A DNA stretch of 11,877 nt from Victivallales bacterium (GCA_018648945.1 JABGQJ010000186.1:1-11877); one strand, 5' to 3'. Numbered from the stretch's first letter, positions 1 through 8,064 are shown. Notes: generated by a model not told the origin, from the letters alone. Numbers and translations are program-made.

Positions 1-95
1 CCCTGACAACGGTGCCACTCGTTACAGCAGAAGCGCTCACGTGCTACTGTTCGCAACGTGGACCCGCAGAGCGGTCGCTGGCGTATCAGTGCCCT

Positions 96-100
96 GGAGG
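96..100 (+). promoter_or_regulatory. Ribosome binding site GGAGG
   Basis: GGAGG lies 7 nt before the ATG at 108. It fixes the start of the secreted repeat protein immediately before its signal peptide and argues against the upstream in-frame ATG at 12. Confidence 0.7.
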
Positions 101-107
101 AATACGG

Positions 108-2432
108 ATGAGGAAGTCTGCATGGATCGCGCTTGGGGCATTGGTGGTGGCGCAGACTGGGCTGGCCCAGATTCAGCTGGACCGGGCCGTCCTGGTGGCG
201 ATTCCGCCGGAGGATGCGGTGGTGCTTGATCCCGCCGAGCTCTGGGGGCGGACGGACCCGAACCCGTTCACACACATCGCGGGACTGGATCAGCCAAAGG
301 GGCACGCGCGGATCGTGTTGAGGGAAGGCGACAAGCCCTCTTGGTGGCAGCACACCCTCCACATTCCCTTCGACCCAGAACGCTATCCCATCGCCACGGT
401 GACCTACCGGGCAACCGGGATTCTACCCAGCGCCCGCCCGGTTCTCAGTCTCGGGACGGGCGAGGGAGAATGTGTTGACGTGGCCCTGAACCAGGACTTG
501 GTCCCCGACGGCGAGCTGCACCAACTGCTCGTGGACCTGCGCGAGCTGGGTGCCCGGGGGGCGTTCAACTCCTTGCAGATCACACCCCATTGCCGAGGCC
601 CCGAGCCGGCAGTGTTCGAGCTGCTTGGACTGCGCTTCGAATCGGACCACGATCTGCCGCTGTTGGCTAAGCGAGACGAGCCGGAGTTCTCCCTCCAGGT
701 CGTGGATGCGAAAGGCCAGGGAGTGCCTGGGGCCACGGTGACCGTGGATGTCGAACGCCTCAATTTCTCGCGCACAGCCACGACCGATGCCGCAGGCAAG
801 GTCACGCTGCGGGCGGCGAACAACCCCCGGGACGAACATACACTGCGGGTAGCAAAGGAAGGCAGGGCCACAGTCGATCTCGAACCGGACAAGAAAGGGG
901 GCTTCCAACCCATCGTGGTCCTGTTGCGCGGCACTCGCCACGGCGGGACGGTCCGGGACGAGAAGGGCCAGCCCATCGCCAATGCGCAGGTCCAGATTGG
1001 GGCCTACACAAAGCCCCCCCAGATCGGCGACTACACCTGGCGGGTCACATCGCAGACCGACCCGGCTGGCCGCTGGCGCACAGCCCCGCTGCCTGCGGAG
1101 GGGGTCCACCTATCCGTCCACCTTTGGCATCCCGACTATCTTCCCGAATCCGTTCGCCCACCCCCGGTCGGGAAAATGCGCCAAGGCACGGCGGTCCTGA
1201 TCATGAGCCGCGGCATGGCGCTGCACGGTGCCGTGCTCAACCCCGAAGGTGAGCCCGTGGCGGGAGCCGCAGTGACGCAGGGCCACGGGCGACACTTCGA
1301 GGGCCATGCCTCTGTGAAGATAGACCCAGATGGGCGCTTCGCCTTCACCCGTCGGCAACTGGGAAAGGTGGTGCTGACCGTCGAGGCGGGCGGATTCGCG
1401 CCGACCGTGATCGCTCTGGACGTGGTCCCGGGCTACCTGCCCGGGGTCTCCCCCCAGTTCCTCCCTACGGAGGGCTCGCGTACGTTCGACTTTCGCTTGC
1501 AGGAAGCTGCCGAGATCTCCGGCACGATCCGCCTTCCAGACGGCGGCCCTGCCGAGGGAGCAGAGGTGTACCTAGTACCTCAGGAGGGGTACCTGCAGCT
1601 CGGACGTCTTGGAGAGGGAGGACATACCCCGTGCCAATCCCTTGAGACCAGGGCAGATGGTGGGTACCGGTTCTCGGCAGTGAAGGGGAACTGGTTGCTC
1701 GTGGCCCGCCACCGTCTGGGCTACACGGAAACCACCCCTGCCCTCTACGAGGGGAGCCACGATCTGCACCTGGAAAAGTGGACGCGAATCGAGGGCACAT
1801 ACCACATCGGCACCAAGCCGGTGGGGGGATGCCAGATCAGCGTTTCCCGATCGCTTCGGTGGTATGTGCCGGGGAAGCCACTCCGCTTCCCATACATCTT
1901 CCACGAGTTGAGAGGGAACACGGATGAACAGGGGCGCTTCACCATCGATATGGTGCCTCCCGGAAAGGGAACGGTGGGGCCCCGCCTGAGGACTGGGTCG
2001 AACTGGCCGATGAGCCACGGGGAGAGATACACTCTCCTGGCGGGCGGAACCGCCCGCGTGACGATCGGCGGCACGGGCCTGCCCCTCATCGGGAAACTGG
2101 CCCTGCCCGCAGGCGCTGCCGTCAAGGCGGCATGGCAGCTGTCTGGCCCCGTCGTGAAGACGACCCTGAAGAAGGCCGTGCGCCGGGCGATGACAGCGCG
2201 GAAGGTCAGGCTCACATTTGTGGGGGTCATGCAGGCCGATGGCTCCTTCCGAATCAACGACGTCCCGGCAGGAGACTACGCCCTGGCGGTAGCCTTGTGC
2301 GGCCCGGCGGTCCTGGGGGGAATGGGGAAGGCCATCGGCTCTTTGGAGCATCGGTTCACGGTGCCCCCGATGCCCGGCGGGCGCAGTGACGAGCCGCTGG
2401 GCCTGGGCATCCTCACCGTGGTCCTGGACTGA
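108..2432 (+). CDS. Secreted multidomain protein with carboxypeptidase-regulatory-like repeats
   Basis: The 774-residue product starts with a clear signal peptide (MRKS, a hydrophobic core, then a GLA-Q cleavage site near residue 20), so it should leave the cytoplasm. Residues about 21-190 form a beta-rich domain I cannot name. After it come about six units of the carboxypeptidase-regulatory-like / CNA-B type, near residues 192-270, 279-365, 370-455, 468-560, 558-635 and 660-740. They share a G-x-V opening, a [DE]-x-x-G-x-P-[VI]-x-G-A-x-V turn and a D-x-x-G-x-[FW] strand, as in GVPGATVTVDV and GEPVAGAAV; the last two are the most diverged. No catalytic residues are visible, so a structural, adhesive or binding role is most likely. 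The start at 108 rather than the in-frame ATG at 12 is chosen because of GGAGG at 96-100 and the signal peptide. The fold assignment is fairly secure; the function is unknown. Confidence 0.85.
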   Translation: MRKSAWIALGALVVAQTGLAQIQLDRAVLVAIPPEDAVVLDPAELWGRTDPNPFTHIAGLDQPKGHARIVLREGDKPSWWQHTLHIPFDPERYPIATVTYRATGILPSARPVLSLGTGEGECVDVALNQDLVPDGELHQLLVDLRELGARGAFNSLQITPHCRGPEPAVFELLGLRFESDHDLPLLAKRDEPEFSLQVVDAKGQGVPGATVTVDVERLNFSRTATTDAAGKVTLRAANNPRDEHTLRVAKEGRATVDLEPDKKGGFQPIVVLLRGTRHGGTVRDEKGQPIANAQVQIGAYTKPPQIGDYTWRVTSQTDPAGRWRTAPLPAEGVHLSVHLWHPDYLPESVRPPPVGKMRQGTAVLIMSRGMALHGAVLNPEGEPVAGAAVTQGHGRHFEGHASVKIDPDGRFAFTRRQLGKVVLTVEAGGFAPTVIALDVVPGYLPGVSPQFLPTEGSRTFDFRLQEAAEISGTIRLPDGGPAEGAEVYLVPQEGYLQLGRLGEGGHTPCQSLETRADGGYRFSAVKGNWLLVARHRLGYTETTPALYEGSHDLHLEKWTRIEGTYHIGTKPVGGCQISVSRSLRWYVPGKPLRFPYIFHELRGNTDEQGRFTIDMVPPGKGTVGPRLRTGSNWPMSHGERYTLLAGGTARVTIGGTGLPLIGKLALPAGAAVKAAWQLSGPVVKTTLKKAVRRAMTARKVRLTFVGVMQADGSFRINDVPAGDYALAVALCGPAVLGGMGKAIGSLEHRFTVPPMPGGRSDEPLGLGILTVVLD

Positions 2433-2455
2433 ACGGCCGTCCCCCCCCGAAACCA

Positions 2456-2572
2456 ATGGACAACATGGACAGCCTATGGACGATGGACAGCCAAGCTGGT
2501 CGCACCATCGCGCCGCCCATCTTGTCCATCGTCCATTTCGTCCATGGCCGCAGGCAAGTCCATTCCGTCCAT
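2456..2572. repeat. Inverted cluster of ATGGAC / GTCCAT hexamers
   Basis: Four ATGGAC copies (2456, 2465, 2476, 2483) are followed by five copies of the reverse complement GTCCAT (2525, 2531, 2540, 2558, 2567). Positions 2476-2489 (ATGGACGATGGACA) pair perfectly with 2523-2536 over 14 bp, and 2464-2470 pairs with 2540-2546 outside it, so the transcript or single strand could fold into a long interrupted hairpin with a loop of about 33 nt. No T-tract follows, so it is not a standard intrinsic terminator, although it is the only strong fold downstream of the secreted repeat protein. I recall similar hexamer-rich repeats between genes in planctomycete- and lentisphaera-like genomes, but have not checked this. 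Confidence 0.75.
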
Positions 2573-2588
2573 GCTCCCCTCCCCATTC

Positions 2589-2612
2589 TGAATCCTGAAT
2601 CCTGAATCCTGA
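2589..2612. repeat. Tandem TGAATCC repeat, three copies plus a partial
   Basis: Three exact head-to-tail copies of TGAATCC occupy 2589-2609, followed by a partial TGA, and an ATTC remnant precedes them. The array sits between the hexamer cluster and the pyrimidine-rich tract. A 7-bp unit of this kind can change copy number by slippage, but it lies outside any gene. Confidence 0.85.
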
Positions 2613-2617
2613 CTTCT

Positions 2618-2639
2618 CCCTCCCCCATTCACCCCTCCC
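2618..2639 (-). other. Potential G-quadruplex motif on the minus strand
   Basis: The + strand carries C-runs at 2618-2620, 2622-2626, 2632-2635 and 2637-2639. The minus strand therefore has four runs of at least three G with loops of 1, 5 and 1 nt, which meets the usual G3+N1-7 rule. It ends 3 bp before a TTGACA hexamer upstream of the kinase gene, on the template strand for that gene. The motif is seen directly; folding in the cell is not known. Confidence 0.5.
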
Positions 2640-2641
2640 AC

Positions 2642-2670
2642 TTGACAGAACGGGCCTTTGGGGGTTGAGT
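2642..2670 (+). promoter_or_regulatory. Possible sigma-70-type promoter for the FGGY kinase
   Basis: A perfect -35 hexamer TTGACA (2642-2647) is followed after 17 nt by TTGAGT (2665-2670), which matches the -10 consensus at only three of six positions. Transcription from here would start about 35 nt before the kinase ATG. The -35 box and spacing are good and the -10 is poor. Promoter consensus in the likely host lineage is not well established, so this stays tentative. Confidence 0.3.
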
Positions 2671-2697
2671 TCAGGGCGTTCATTTCTGGTCAACCCC

Positions 2698-2703
2698 GAG
2701 GAG
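2698..2703 (+). promoter_or_regulatory. Ribosome binding site GAGGAG of the kinase
   Basis: GAGGAG lies 7 nt before the ATG at 2711 and supports that start, which places the nucleotide-binding DIGTS motif directly at the N-terminus as expected for the family. Confidence 0.7.
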
Positions 2704-2710
2704 TCCTGCC

Positions 2711-4231
2711 ATGAGCTGGATGGGCATCGATATCGGCACGAGTGGCTGCAAGGCCGTGGCCTTCGACGAACAAGGCAATGTACTGGCCGAGGCGCACCGC
2801 TCCTACGGCACGCTGACGCCGCGCGAAGGCTGGGCGGAGTTGGACTCGGGCGCGGTGATGGAGGCATGCTACGAGGTGCTGGCTGAGGCCGGGCAGGCAT
2901 GTAGGCTGCGCGACCCGGTGCGGGGCTTGGGCGTATCGAGCCAGGGAGAGGCGTTCACGGCGGTGTGCCCGGGCGGCGAATTCCTGACCAACGCCATGGT
3001 GTCCTTCGACACGCGGGCGACCGAGATCGGCGCGGAGTGGAGCGCGGCCTTCGGGGCACGGCGACTCTACGAGATCACGGGGCACACCTGCCATCCCATG
3101 TTCACCTTGCCCAAACTGCTCTGGACCCAGGCAAACCTGCCCGAAGTCTGGGAGAAAGCGGCGGCGTTCCATTGTTTCGAGGAGCTGCTGCATCGGCGGC
3201 TGGGCCTGGAACCGGCAATCAGCCATCCCTTGGCCGGGCGCACCATGCTGTTTGATGTGCGCACGCACGAATGGAGTCCGGAAATCCTGGGAGCCATGGG
3301 GCTCAGCCCCGACCGCCTTGCCCGGCCGCTCCCTGCCGGTGGCATCGTGGGCGAACTTCCGGGCAAGGTCACGGCTGAGCTTGGTTTCGCGCCGGGTGCC
3401 ATCGTGGTGGCGGGTGGACACGATCAGCCTTGCGGCGCCTTGGGCGCGGGGGCGATCGCACCAGGGCGGGCCATGTATGGCATGGGCTCGGTGGAGTGCA
3501 TTTGCCCAGCCTTCGCCGAACCCGCCTTCAGCGACGAACTGTTCGCGGGCAATCTCTGCACCTATGATTTCACCATTGCGGGCATGTACACGACCGTGGC
3601 CTTCTCCCTTACCGGGTCCAACCTCCTGCGCTGGTACCACGACGTCTGGGCGGGCGAGGAGCAGCGCATCGCCGACGAGACGGACGGCAATGCCTACGAC
3701 ATGATCGTGGCCAGTATGCCGGACGGGCCGAGCGGCCTGACCGTCCTGCCCCACTTCACCCCCACCGGCACCCCCCATTTCGATCCCGCCCCCACCAGCG
3801 CGGTCCTTGGCATGACCCTGGAAACCACCCGTGGCCAGTTCCTCAAGGGACTGCAGGAGGGGGTCGCCTTCGAGATGAAGCTGAACGTGGCGATGCTGGC
3901 GGAGTCGGGGGTGCAGATCGACGAATTCGTGGCCACCGGCGGCAGCGCCCGGCGCGCCGAACTGGTCCAGATCCGGGCCAACGTGCTGAATCGCCCGATC
4001 ACCAGCGTGGCCGTCACCGAGGCGGGCTGTCTGGGGGTCGCCATGCTCGCCTGCGCAGCGGCAACCGGGGCAGCCTTGCCCGAGATCAGTGCCAAATGGG
4101 TGCGCCCCGTGCAGGTGACCGAGCCCCAGCCCAAGATGGCCGCCCACTACGAAGAGCAGTTCGCGCTCTACCGCTCGCTCTACCCCGCCTTGTGCCAACT
4201 GCAGGGCAAGTGGCCGGTTACGGGGTCTTGA
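2711..4231 (+). CDS. FGGY-family carbohydrate kinase (xylulokinase-like)
   Basis: The 506-residue product has the normal length of an FGGY sugar kinase and should be a cytoplasmic enzyme transferring phosphate from ATP to a sugar or polyol. The N-terminal phosphate-binding motif is GIDIGTSGCK (residues 5-14, with Asp7). The probable catalytic base is Asp238 in GGHDQPCGALGAG. A GMGSVE segment follows as the second phosphate motif, and the adenosine motif ATGGSARR is at 408-415. The substrate-side segment reads GVSSQGEAF rather than the Q-M-H-G seen in characterised xylulokinases, so the substrate is probably not simply xylulose; it is left open. The gene appears to stand alone, with its own possible promoter. 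Its last 14 bp overlap the 3' end of the opposing hydrolase-like gene. The family assignment is firm; the substrate is unknown. Confidence 0.93.
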   Translation: MSWMGIDIGTSGCKAVAFDEQGNVLAEAHRSYGTLTPREGWAELDSGAVMEACYEVLAEAGQACRLRDPVRGLGVSSQGEAFTAVCPGGEFLTNAMVSFDTRATEIGAEWSAAFGARRLYEITGHTCHPMFTLPKLLWTQANLPEVWEKAAAFHCFEELLHRRLGLEPAISHPLAGRTMLFDVRTHEWSPEILGAMGLSPDRLARPLPAGGIVGELPGKVTAELGFAPGAIVVAGGHDQPCGALGAGAIAPGRAMYGMGSVECICPAFAEPAFSDELFAGNLCTYDFTIAGMYTTVAFSLTGSNLLRWYHDVWAGEEQRIADETDGNAYDMIVASMPDGPSGLTVLPHFTPTGTPHFDPAPTSAVLGMTLETTRGQFLKGLQEGVAFEMKLNVAMLAESGVQIDEFVATGGSARRAELVQIRANVLNRPITSVAVTEAGCLGVAMLACAAATGAALPEISAKWVRPVQVTEPQPKMAAHYEEQFALYRSLYPALCQLQGKWPVTGS

Positions 4232-7200
4232 CGTACACCGCAGCCTGACCGGGGGAGAGGACCACGTTCAGCGTCTGGCCAGCCTTGACCGCAGCCCCGG
4301 TATAGAACTCGCGCGCGGCAAAGGGTGCCTTCAGCCGGAAGGTACGCTTCTGGAATACTGCATTGAGGACGCAAAGCAGGGCCTGGTCGCCATGGGTCAG
4401 CATGGTGACGCTGTCCTCGGGCTGGCCGGGAAGCGTGCTTCGCGTGCCCTTGAGGAACAGCTCCTCATGGGTTGCGACCAGGCGGGTGGTCTCGCCCACG
4501 GCTTGCCAGCAGCGCCCGTCCATGGGCAGCCGGTCGTAGACCAAGACGCCGCCGGTGGCATCCAGACTGCGCCGCAGAAGACGGCCCACGGTGAGCGGGA
4601 TCACGGCCTCGTCCACCTGGGTGTTGTAGGGGTTCAGCAACTCGCCGCAGACCAGGGGGATGCCCTTGAGTGCGGTCACCGTATCCCGGACCCGTTCGGC
4701 AGGGCGACCGTAGCCGCAGGCGGCACGGTGGCAGCTCTTGAGCTCGCCGATCCGGGCCCAATCGACGCCGTACTGCTCCATGTTGCCAGGACCGTGGTAG
4801 CCGCTGTAGACACTGAACTCGCAGCCGGGCGAGATCTCGTCGATACTCACGCGCATCCGCCGGAAGACCTGGGCCACGCGGTCGGCCATGAAAGTCACCC
4901 ATTGCGCCCGGTGCGCTGTCTTGATTGTCTTCGGGGTCAACTCCGCATTCCCAGGCAGCTTGGCATAGCTGCGGAACGCGGCCAGGCAGGCATTGCAGTA
5001 GCAGGAATGGGGGCCGGCAAAGGGGGCGTACTCGAAGTCGTAGTCGAGGGTGTCGGGCTTGGACTCCTCGATCATCTTGGCGAAGCACGAGTGGACCGGT
5101 TCCCAGCCGGAGTCCTGGAGTAGTTGCGTTGTACACATGTACTGGGTGCTGCGCCCGCCATTGCTGCCGAGGAGCTGCCAGTCGGGGCGGGCCTCCAGGA
5201 AGTCCTTGAGGTCGATGGACCAGGACACGAAGCGGACGCCCTTGGTATTGCGAATGCCGTATTTGGGGGCGTGGTCACTGGTCCAGCGGTCGCCCGTGAC
5301 CAAGTCGTTGAACCCGGCGGCTTGGGCGAGGCGCAGGTAGTCCTCCTTCACCGTCTCGTCGTCCATGGGGCCAAAGAAGGAGCCCCAGAGCTGCCAGACG
5401 AGCTTCTTGGGTTGCTTGCCCCTGAGTTCGGGCAGCACTTGCACCGGCACAACCTGGGGGATCTCCGCCCAAGCGCCGCCATTGGCCTCCGCCCAATAGA
5501 TGAACTGGTGGGGCTGGTCGAGTTTGGCCTCAGCCGTGGCTTCGACAAGCACGTTGCAGATGGTGAAGATGGCATGGCTGCCTCGCCGCAACGGCGCGCT
5601 GGCAGTGATCTTGGTCAGGCGATACTTCTTCCCGTCCAAGGTGGTGGTCCCGACGTATTCGCTGGGGAAGCTGGGGTAATCCTCCCGGGTTTTCGCGTAG
5701 TAGCCGGTGGAGCCAAGCACGCGGAAGCTGGGTGGCACCGCCAAATAGAGCGTCCAGTCCCGCAACACGCGCCGTTCGGTATCGAAGACGGCAATGAACT
5801 GCTGGGGAATCCCTCGCGCCAGGTAGAGGGCTGGCTTGGCGGCGGGCCACGGGCGGGTCGATTCCCAGACCAGCGTATGGCGCAGCACCACCGGCTGGCC
5901 CGCGAGCCCGATGCGACCGTCTCCGCCGGGCGTCGCCGTCGCCCAGGCACTGTCGTTCGCCGCCGGAAGAACGCTCTTCTCGTCCGGTTTGGGAGTGACC
6001 TTCCAGGCCACCTTGCCCGCCGGCATGCCCGGGCACGCGAGGTTCGCGTAGGCGAGGCCTTGCGCCACGCGCAGAGCGATGGTGTTGGCTCCCTGCGCCA
6101 ACGGCAGTTTCACGGCCGAGGCGGTGGCGTCCTTCCCGCGCGCCAGGCTCTCGCCATTGAGGAACACTTCGTAGGCGCCGGCGCACGTCAAAGTCAGTGT
6201 GGCGCTGCAACTCCGGACCGCCCGTTGCACACCGGGTCGCACATAGAGAGGCGCGAGCGTCGCTGCATCAAGCATGCCCTGGCGTAGCTGGAGGGCGCCC
6301 TCGCGACTCACCGGAACTGTGACCGTGTGGGTGGCAGCTGCTCCTGGCACCGGAAGCCAGTGGTTGGCAATGGCCTTGCCGAAGTCAAGAGTCGTCGCCG
6401 CAAGGAACCCCGCCGGACGCTTCTTGGCTGTCATGACCTCTGCGGTCACTGCATTGCCACCCGACTGCCAGCGAGCGGGAGTGCGAAGAGCGAGACCCGG
6501 AACCACATCGGTGAACACAAGCCGCCCCATCTGGCCCGGCGCGTGGAATCCGACATCGGACGCGCTCCAACTGGAGGACTCTTTGCGGGCGGCTGCGATC
6601 CGGCCCGGCACCACCTGCCAGGACGTGCCGGGCTTGGGAGCGGCCGTCCCCAGCGCCTCGAACGGAATGGATAGTTCCACCGACCACGTGCCGTCGCCAG
6701 TCTGCACGCCCGTCTTCACATCGGCCGTCCACCCCAGGTCGCGACTGGTCCAGTAGGAGGGGGCCTCGCAGAGAGCGTCCAGGACGGTGCCAAGGCCGTT
6801 GACCCCGACCTCGTACAGCTGCTTGCCATCTCCGGCAGGATCCAGCAGCAGAAGGCACGCCGAGTCCTTGTAGACGCGCCCATCCCGCGTTTTCTCGCTC
6901 GCCCGGAACTCATGCCGTCGCTGTTGGGCCACGCCGAGGATGGACTCCTCGCACTCGAACAGCGCGTAGAGGCGGGTGTCGTCGTAGCAGAAACGAACGC
7001 TGGTGTTCTGCTCCGCCCGATCCCGCGACCGCACGCGCAGGAAGTCGGTGCAGACGATGGCCTCGCGCCAACAGGCATCGTCGGGCTTGCCATCGAGGGC
7101 GGGCGGCTGGGCACACCGTCCCACCTGGACGGTCGGGGCGTCGGGCAGAAGGGGTTGGGCCGCCTCGGGATCGTCCTCGGCCCGGTCCTCGCTGCAGAGC

Positions 7201-8051
7201 ACGATCGCGTCGATGGCAACCGTCTGCCCATTCCGTTCCTTGCGGATCACATCCATGGCCAACGTGCCAGCGGTCTCGCCAAAAGCAATGGGAGGGAAGC
7301 GCAACCAGAGCCAGCGCCCAGTCTCTGGCGCTTTGGCTTCGAAGAGGACTTGAGTCACGCCATCCACCACCGTACACAGCCGAAAACGGTCCGTCGCGCC
7401 AGCAGCGTAGACCCTGGCGCGCACGACGACCAGACGGCTGGTGCGCGGCACGGGCAGATTCTGGCAACGGGTGTAGGACGTGCCGCCAATCGACTTGGCC
7501 CCCTCGTGCTCCATGACTTCCTTCGGGCGCATGGCGAAGGCCTCTGCCTCCATCCGCACGGGCGGTACGGAGGCGTCGCCCAGGGCGGGCAGGGCACCTT
7601 GCTCAACGGTTACGTCGTCGATCTCGAAGACCGCCCCAGTCTGCACGGTCTTGGCCAGGAAGTTGACGCTCAGCGTCTTCGTTTCCCGACGGATGACACG
7701 CTGAAGAGAGATCTCCTGCCAGACCCCTGTCAAGGAGACGGTCTTCGGCGCATAGAGCCAGGTCCTGCCATCGTTCAGGCACAGCCAGGCCTCGCCCTTG
7801 CCCCGCACCCGCGCCGTCACCGTGCTCAAGCGTCCTCCGGTCAGGCCCGTGGCCATCAGACGCACTCCCTCCAGGGGTCGTTTCCCCGGCAACACAACCT
7901 TGAGATACCCGTCGGCGACGGTCACGACCGACCGTTCTCCCTTAGTGTAATATGGGGTGGCCTTGCCAGCGCCTTTGGCAAAATCCTCCTGCCAAGCCGA
8001 CGCCGACAACGCGGCCATGCCCAGGATCGTCAGAAGTGCTCTGGATGTCAT
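4218..8051 (-). CDS. Secreted multi-CBM protein with a GH42-like barrel
   Basis: The 1277-residue product has a signal peptide (MTSRALL..., cleavage near ASA-W, residue 19). Two CBM-like beta-sandwiches (about 20-165 and 172-300) precede a CBM9-like domain (about 305-512, PALDGKPDDACW). Jelly-roll-like segments follow (about 605-780, including YEVFLNGESLARG), then a TIM-barrel-like region (about 884-1180) and a short C-terminal beta domain. Cys973, Cys1017, Cys1019 and Cys1022 around Glu1007 reproduce the zinc-site spacing of GH42 beta-galactosidases. Glu1007 is the acid/base candidate and Glu1137 (VCGELLNPYN) a nucleophile candidate, but Phe1006 replaces the clan GH-A Asn. The likely role is binding and hydrolysing a glycan outside the cytoplasm; the substrate is unknown. 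It follows the FN3 gene after 88 bp. The start at 8051 is preferred over ATGs at 8066, 8075 and 8096 because of the signal peptide and GGAG 9 nt upstream. Confidence 0.85.
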   Translation of the reverse strand: MTSRALLTILGMAALSASAWQEDFAKGAGKATPYYTKGERSVVTVADGYLKVVLPGKRPLEGVRLMATGLTGGRLSTVTARVRGKGEAWLCLNDGRTWLYAPKTVSLTGVWQEISLQRVIRRETKTLSVNFLAKTVQTGAVFEIDDVTVEQGALPALGDASVPPVRMEAEAFAMRPKEVMEHEGAKSIGGTSYTRCQNLPVPRTSRLVVVRARVYAAGATDRFRLCTVVDGVTQVLFEAKAPETGRWLWLRFPPIAFGETAGTLAMDVIRKERNGQTVAIDAIVLCSEDRAEDDPEAAQPLLPDAPTVQVGRCAQPPALDGKPDDACWREAIVCTDFLRVRSRDRAEQNTSVRFCYDDTRLYALFECEESILGVAQQRRHEFRASEKTRDGRVYKDSACLLLLDPAGDGKQLYEVGVNGLGTVLDALCEAPSYWTSRDLGWTADVKTGVQTGDGTWSVELSIPFEALGTAAPKPGTSWQVVPGRIAAARKESSSWSASDVGFHAPGQMGRLVFTDVVPGLALRTPARWQSGGNAVTAEVMTAKKRPAGFLAATTLDFGKAIANHWLPVPGAAATHTVTVPVSREGALQLRQGMLDAATLAPLYVRPGVQRAVRSCSATLTLTCAGAYEVFLNGESLARGKDATASAVKLPLAQGANTIALRVAQGLAYANLACPGMPAGKVAWKVTPKPDEKSVLPAANDSAWATATPGGDGRIGLAGQPVVLRHTLVWESTRPWPAAKPALYLARGIPQQFIAVFDTERRVLRDWTLYLAVPPSFRVLGSTGYYAKTREDYPSFPSEYVGTTTLDGKKYRLTKITASAPLRRGSHAIFTICNVLVEATAEAKLDQPHQFIYWAEANGGAWAEIPQVVPVQVLPELRGKQPKKLVWQLWGSFFGPMDDETVKEDYLRLAQAAGFNDLVTGDRWTSDHAPKYGIRNTKGVRFVSWSIDLKDFLEARPDWQLLGSNGGRSTQYMCTTQLLQDSGWEPVHSCFAKMIEESKPDTLDYDFEYAPFAGPHSCYCNACLAAFRSYAKLPGNAELTPKTIKTAHRAQWVTFMADRVAQVFRRMRVSIDEISPGCEFSVYSGYHGPGNMEQYGVDWARIGELKSCHRAACGYGRPAERVRDTVTALKGIPLVCGELLNPYNTQVDEAVIPLTVGRLLRRSLDATGGVLVYDRLPMDGRCWQAVGETTRLVATHEELFLKGTRSTLPGQPEDSVTMLTHGDQALLCVLNAVFQKRTFRLKAPFAAREFYTGAAVKAGQTLNVVLSPGQAAVYVKTP

Positions 8052-8060
8052 GTTCGCGAG

Positions 8061-8064
8061 CTCC
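8061..8064 (-). promoter_or_regulatory. Ribosome binding site GGAG for the multi-CBM protein
   Basis: On the minus strand GGAG ends 9 nt before the ATG at 8051. None of the three upstream in-frame ATGs (8066, 8075, 8096) has a well-placed Shine-Dalgarno sequence, so this site decides the start. Confidence 0.5.

Noticed and set aside
12..107. Upstream in-frame start for the secreted repeat protein
   Set aside because: The extra 32 residues would bury the signal peptide, and no Shine-Dalgarno sequence precedes position 12, whereas GGAGG precedes 108.
1014..1020. Seven-C run inside the secreted repeat protein as a phase-variation tract
   Set aside because: The run is short, the frame is intact on both sides, and runs of this size occur by chance at this GC content.
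2464..2546. Intrinsic terminator after the secreted repeat protein
   Set aside because: The inverted repeat is long and interrupted, has a large loop of about 33 nt, and is not followed by a T-tract.
2456..2612. CRISPR array
   Set aside because: The repeated units are only 6-7 bp, there are no regular 30-40 bp spacers, and no cas gene is present.
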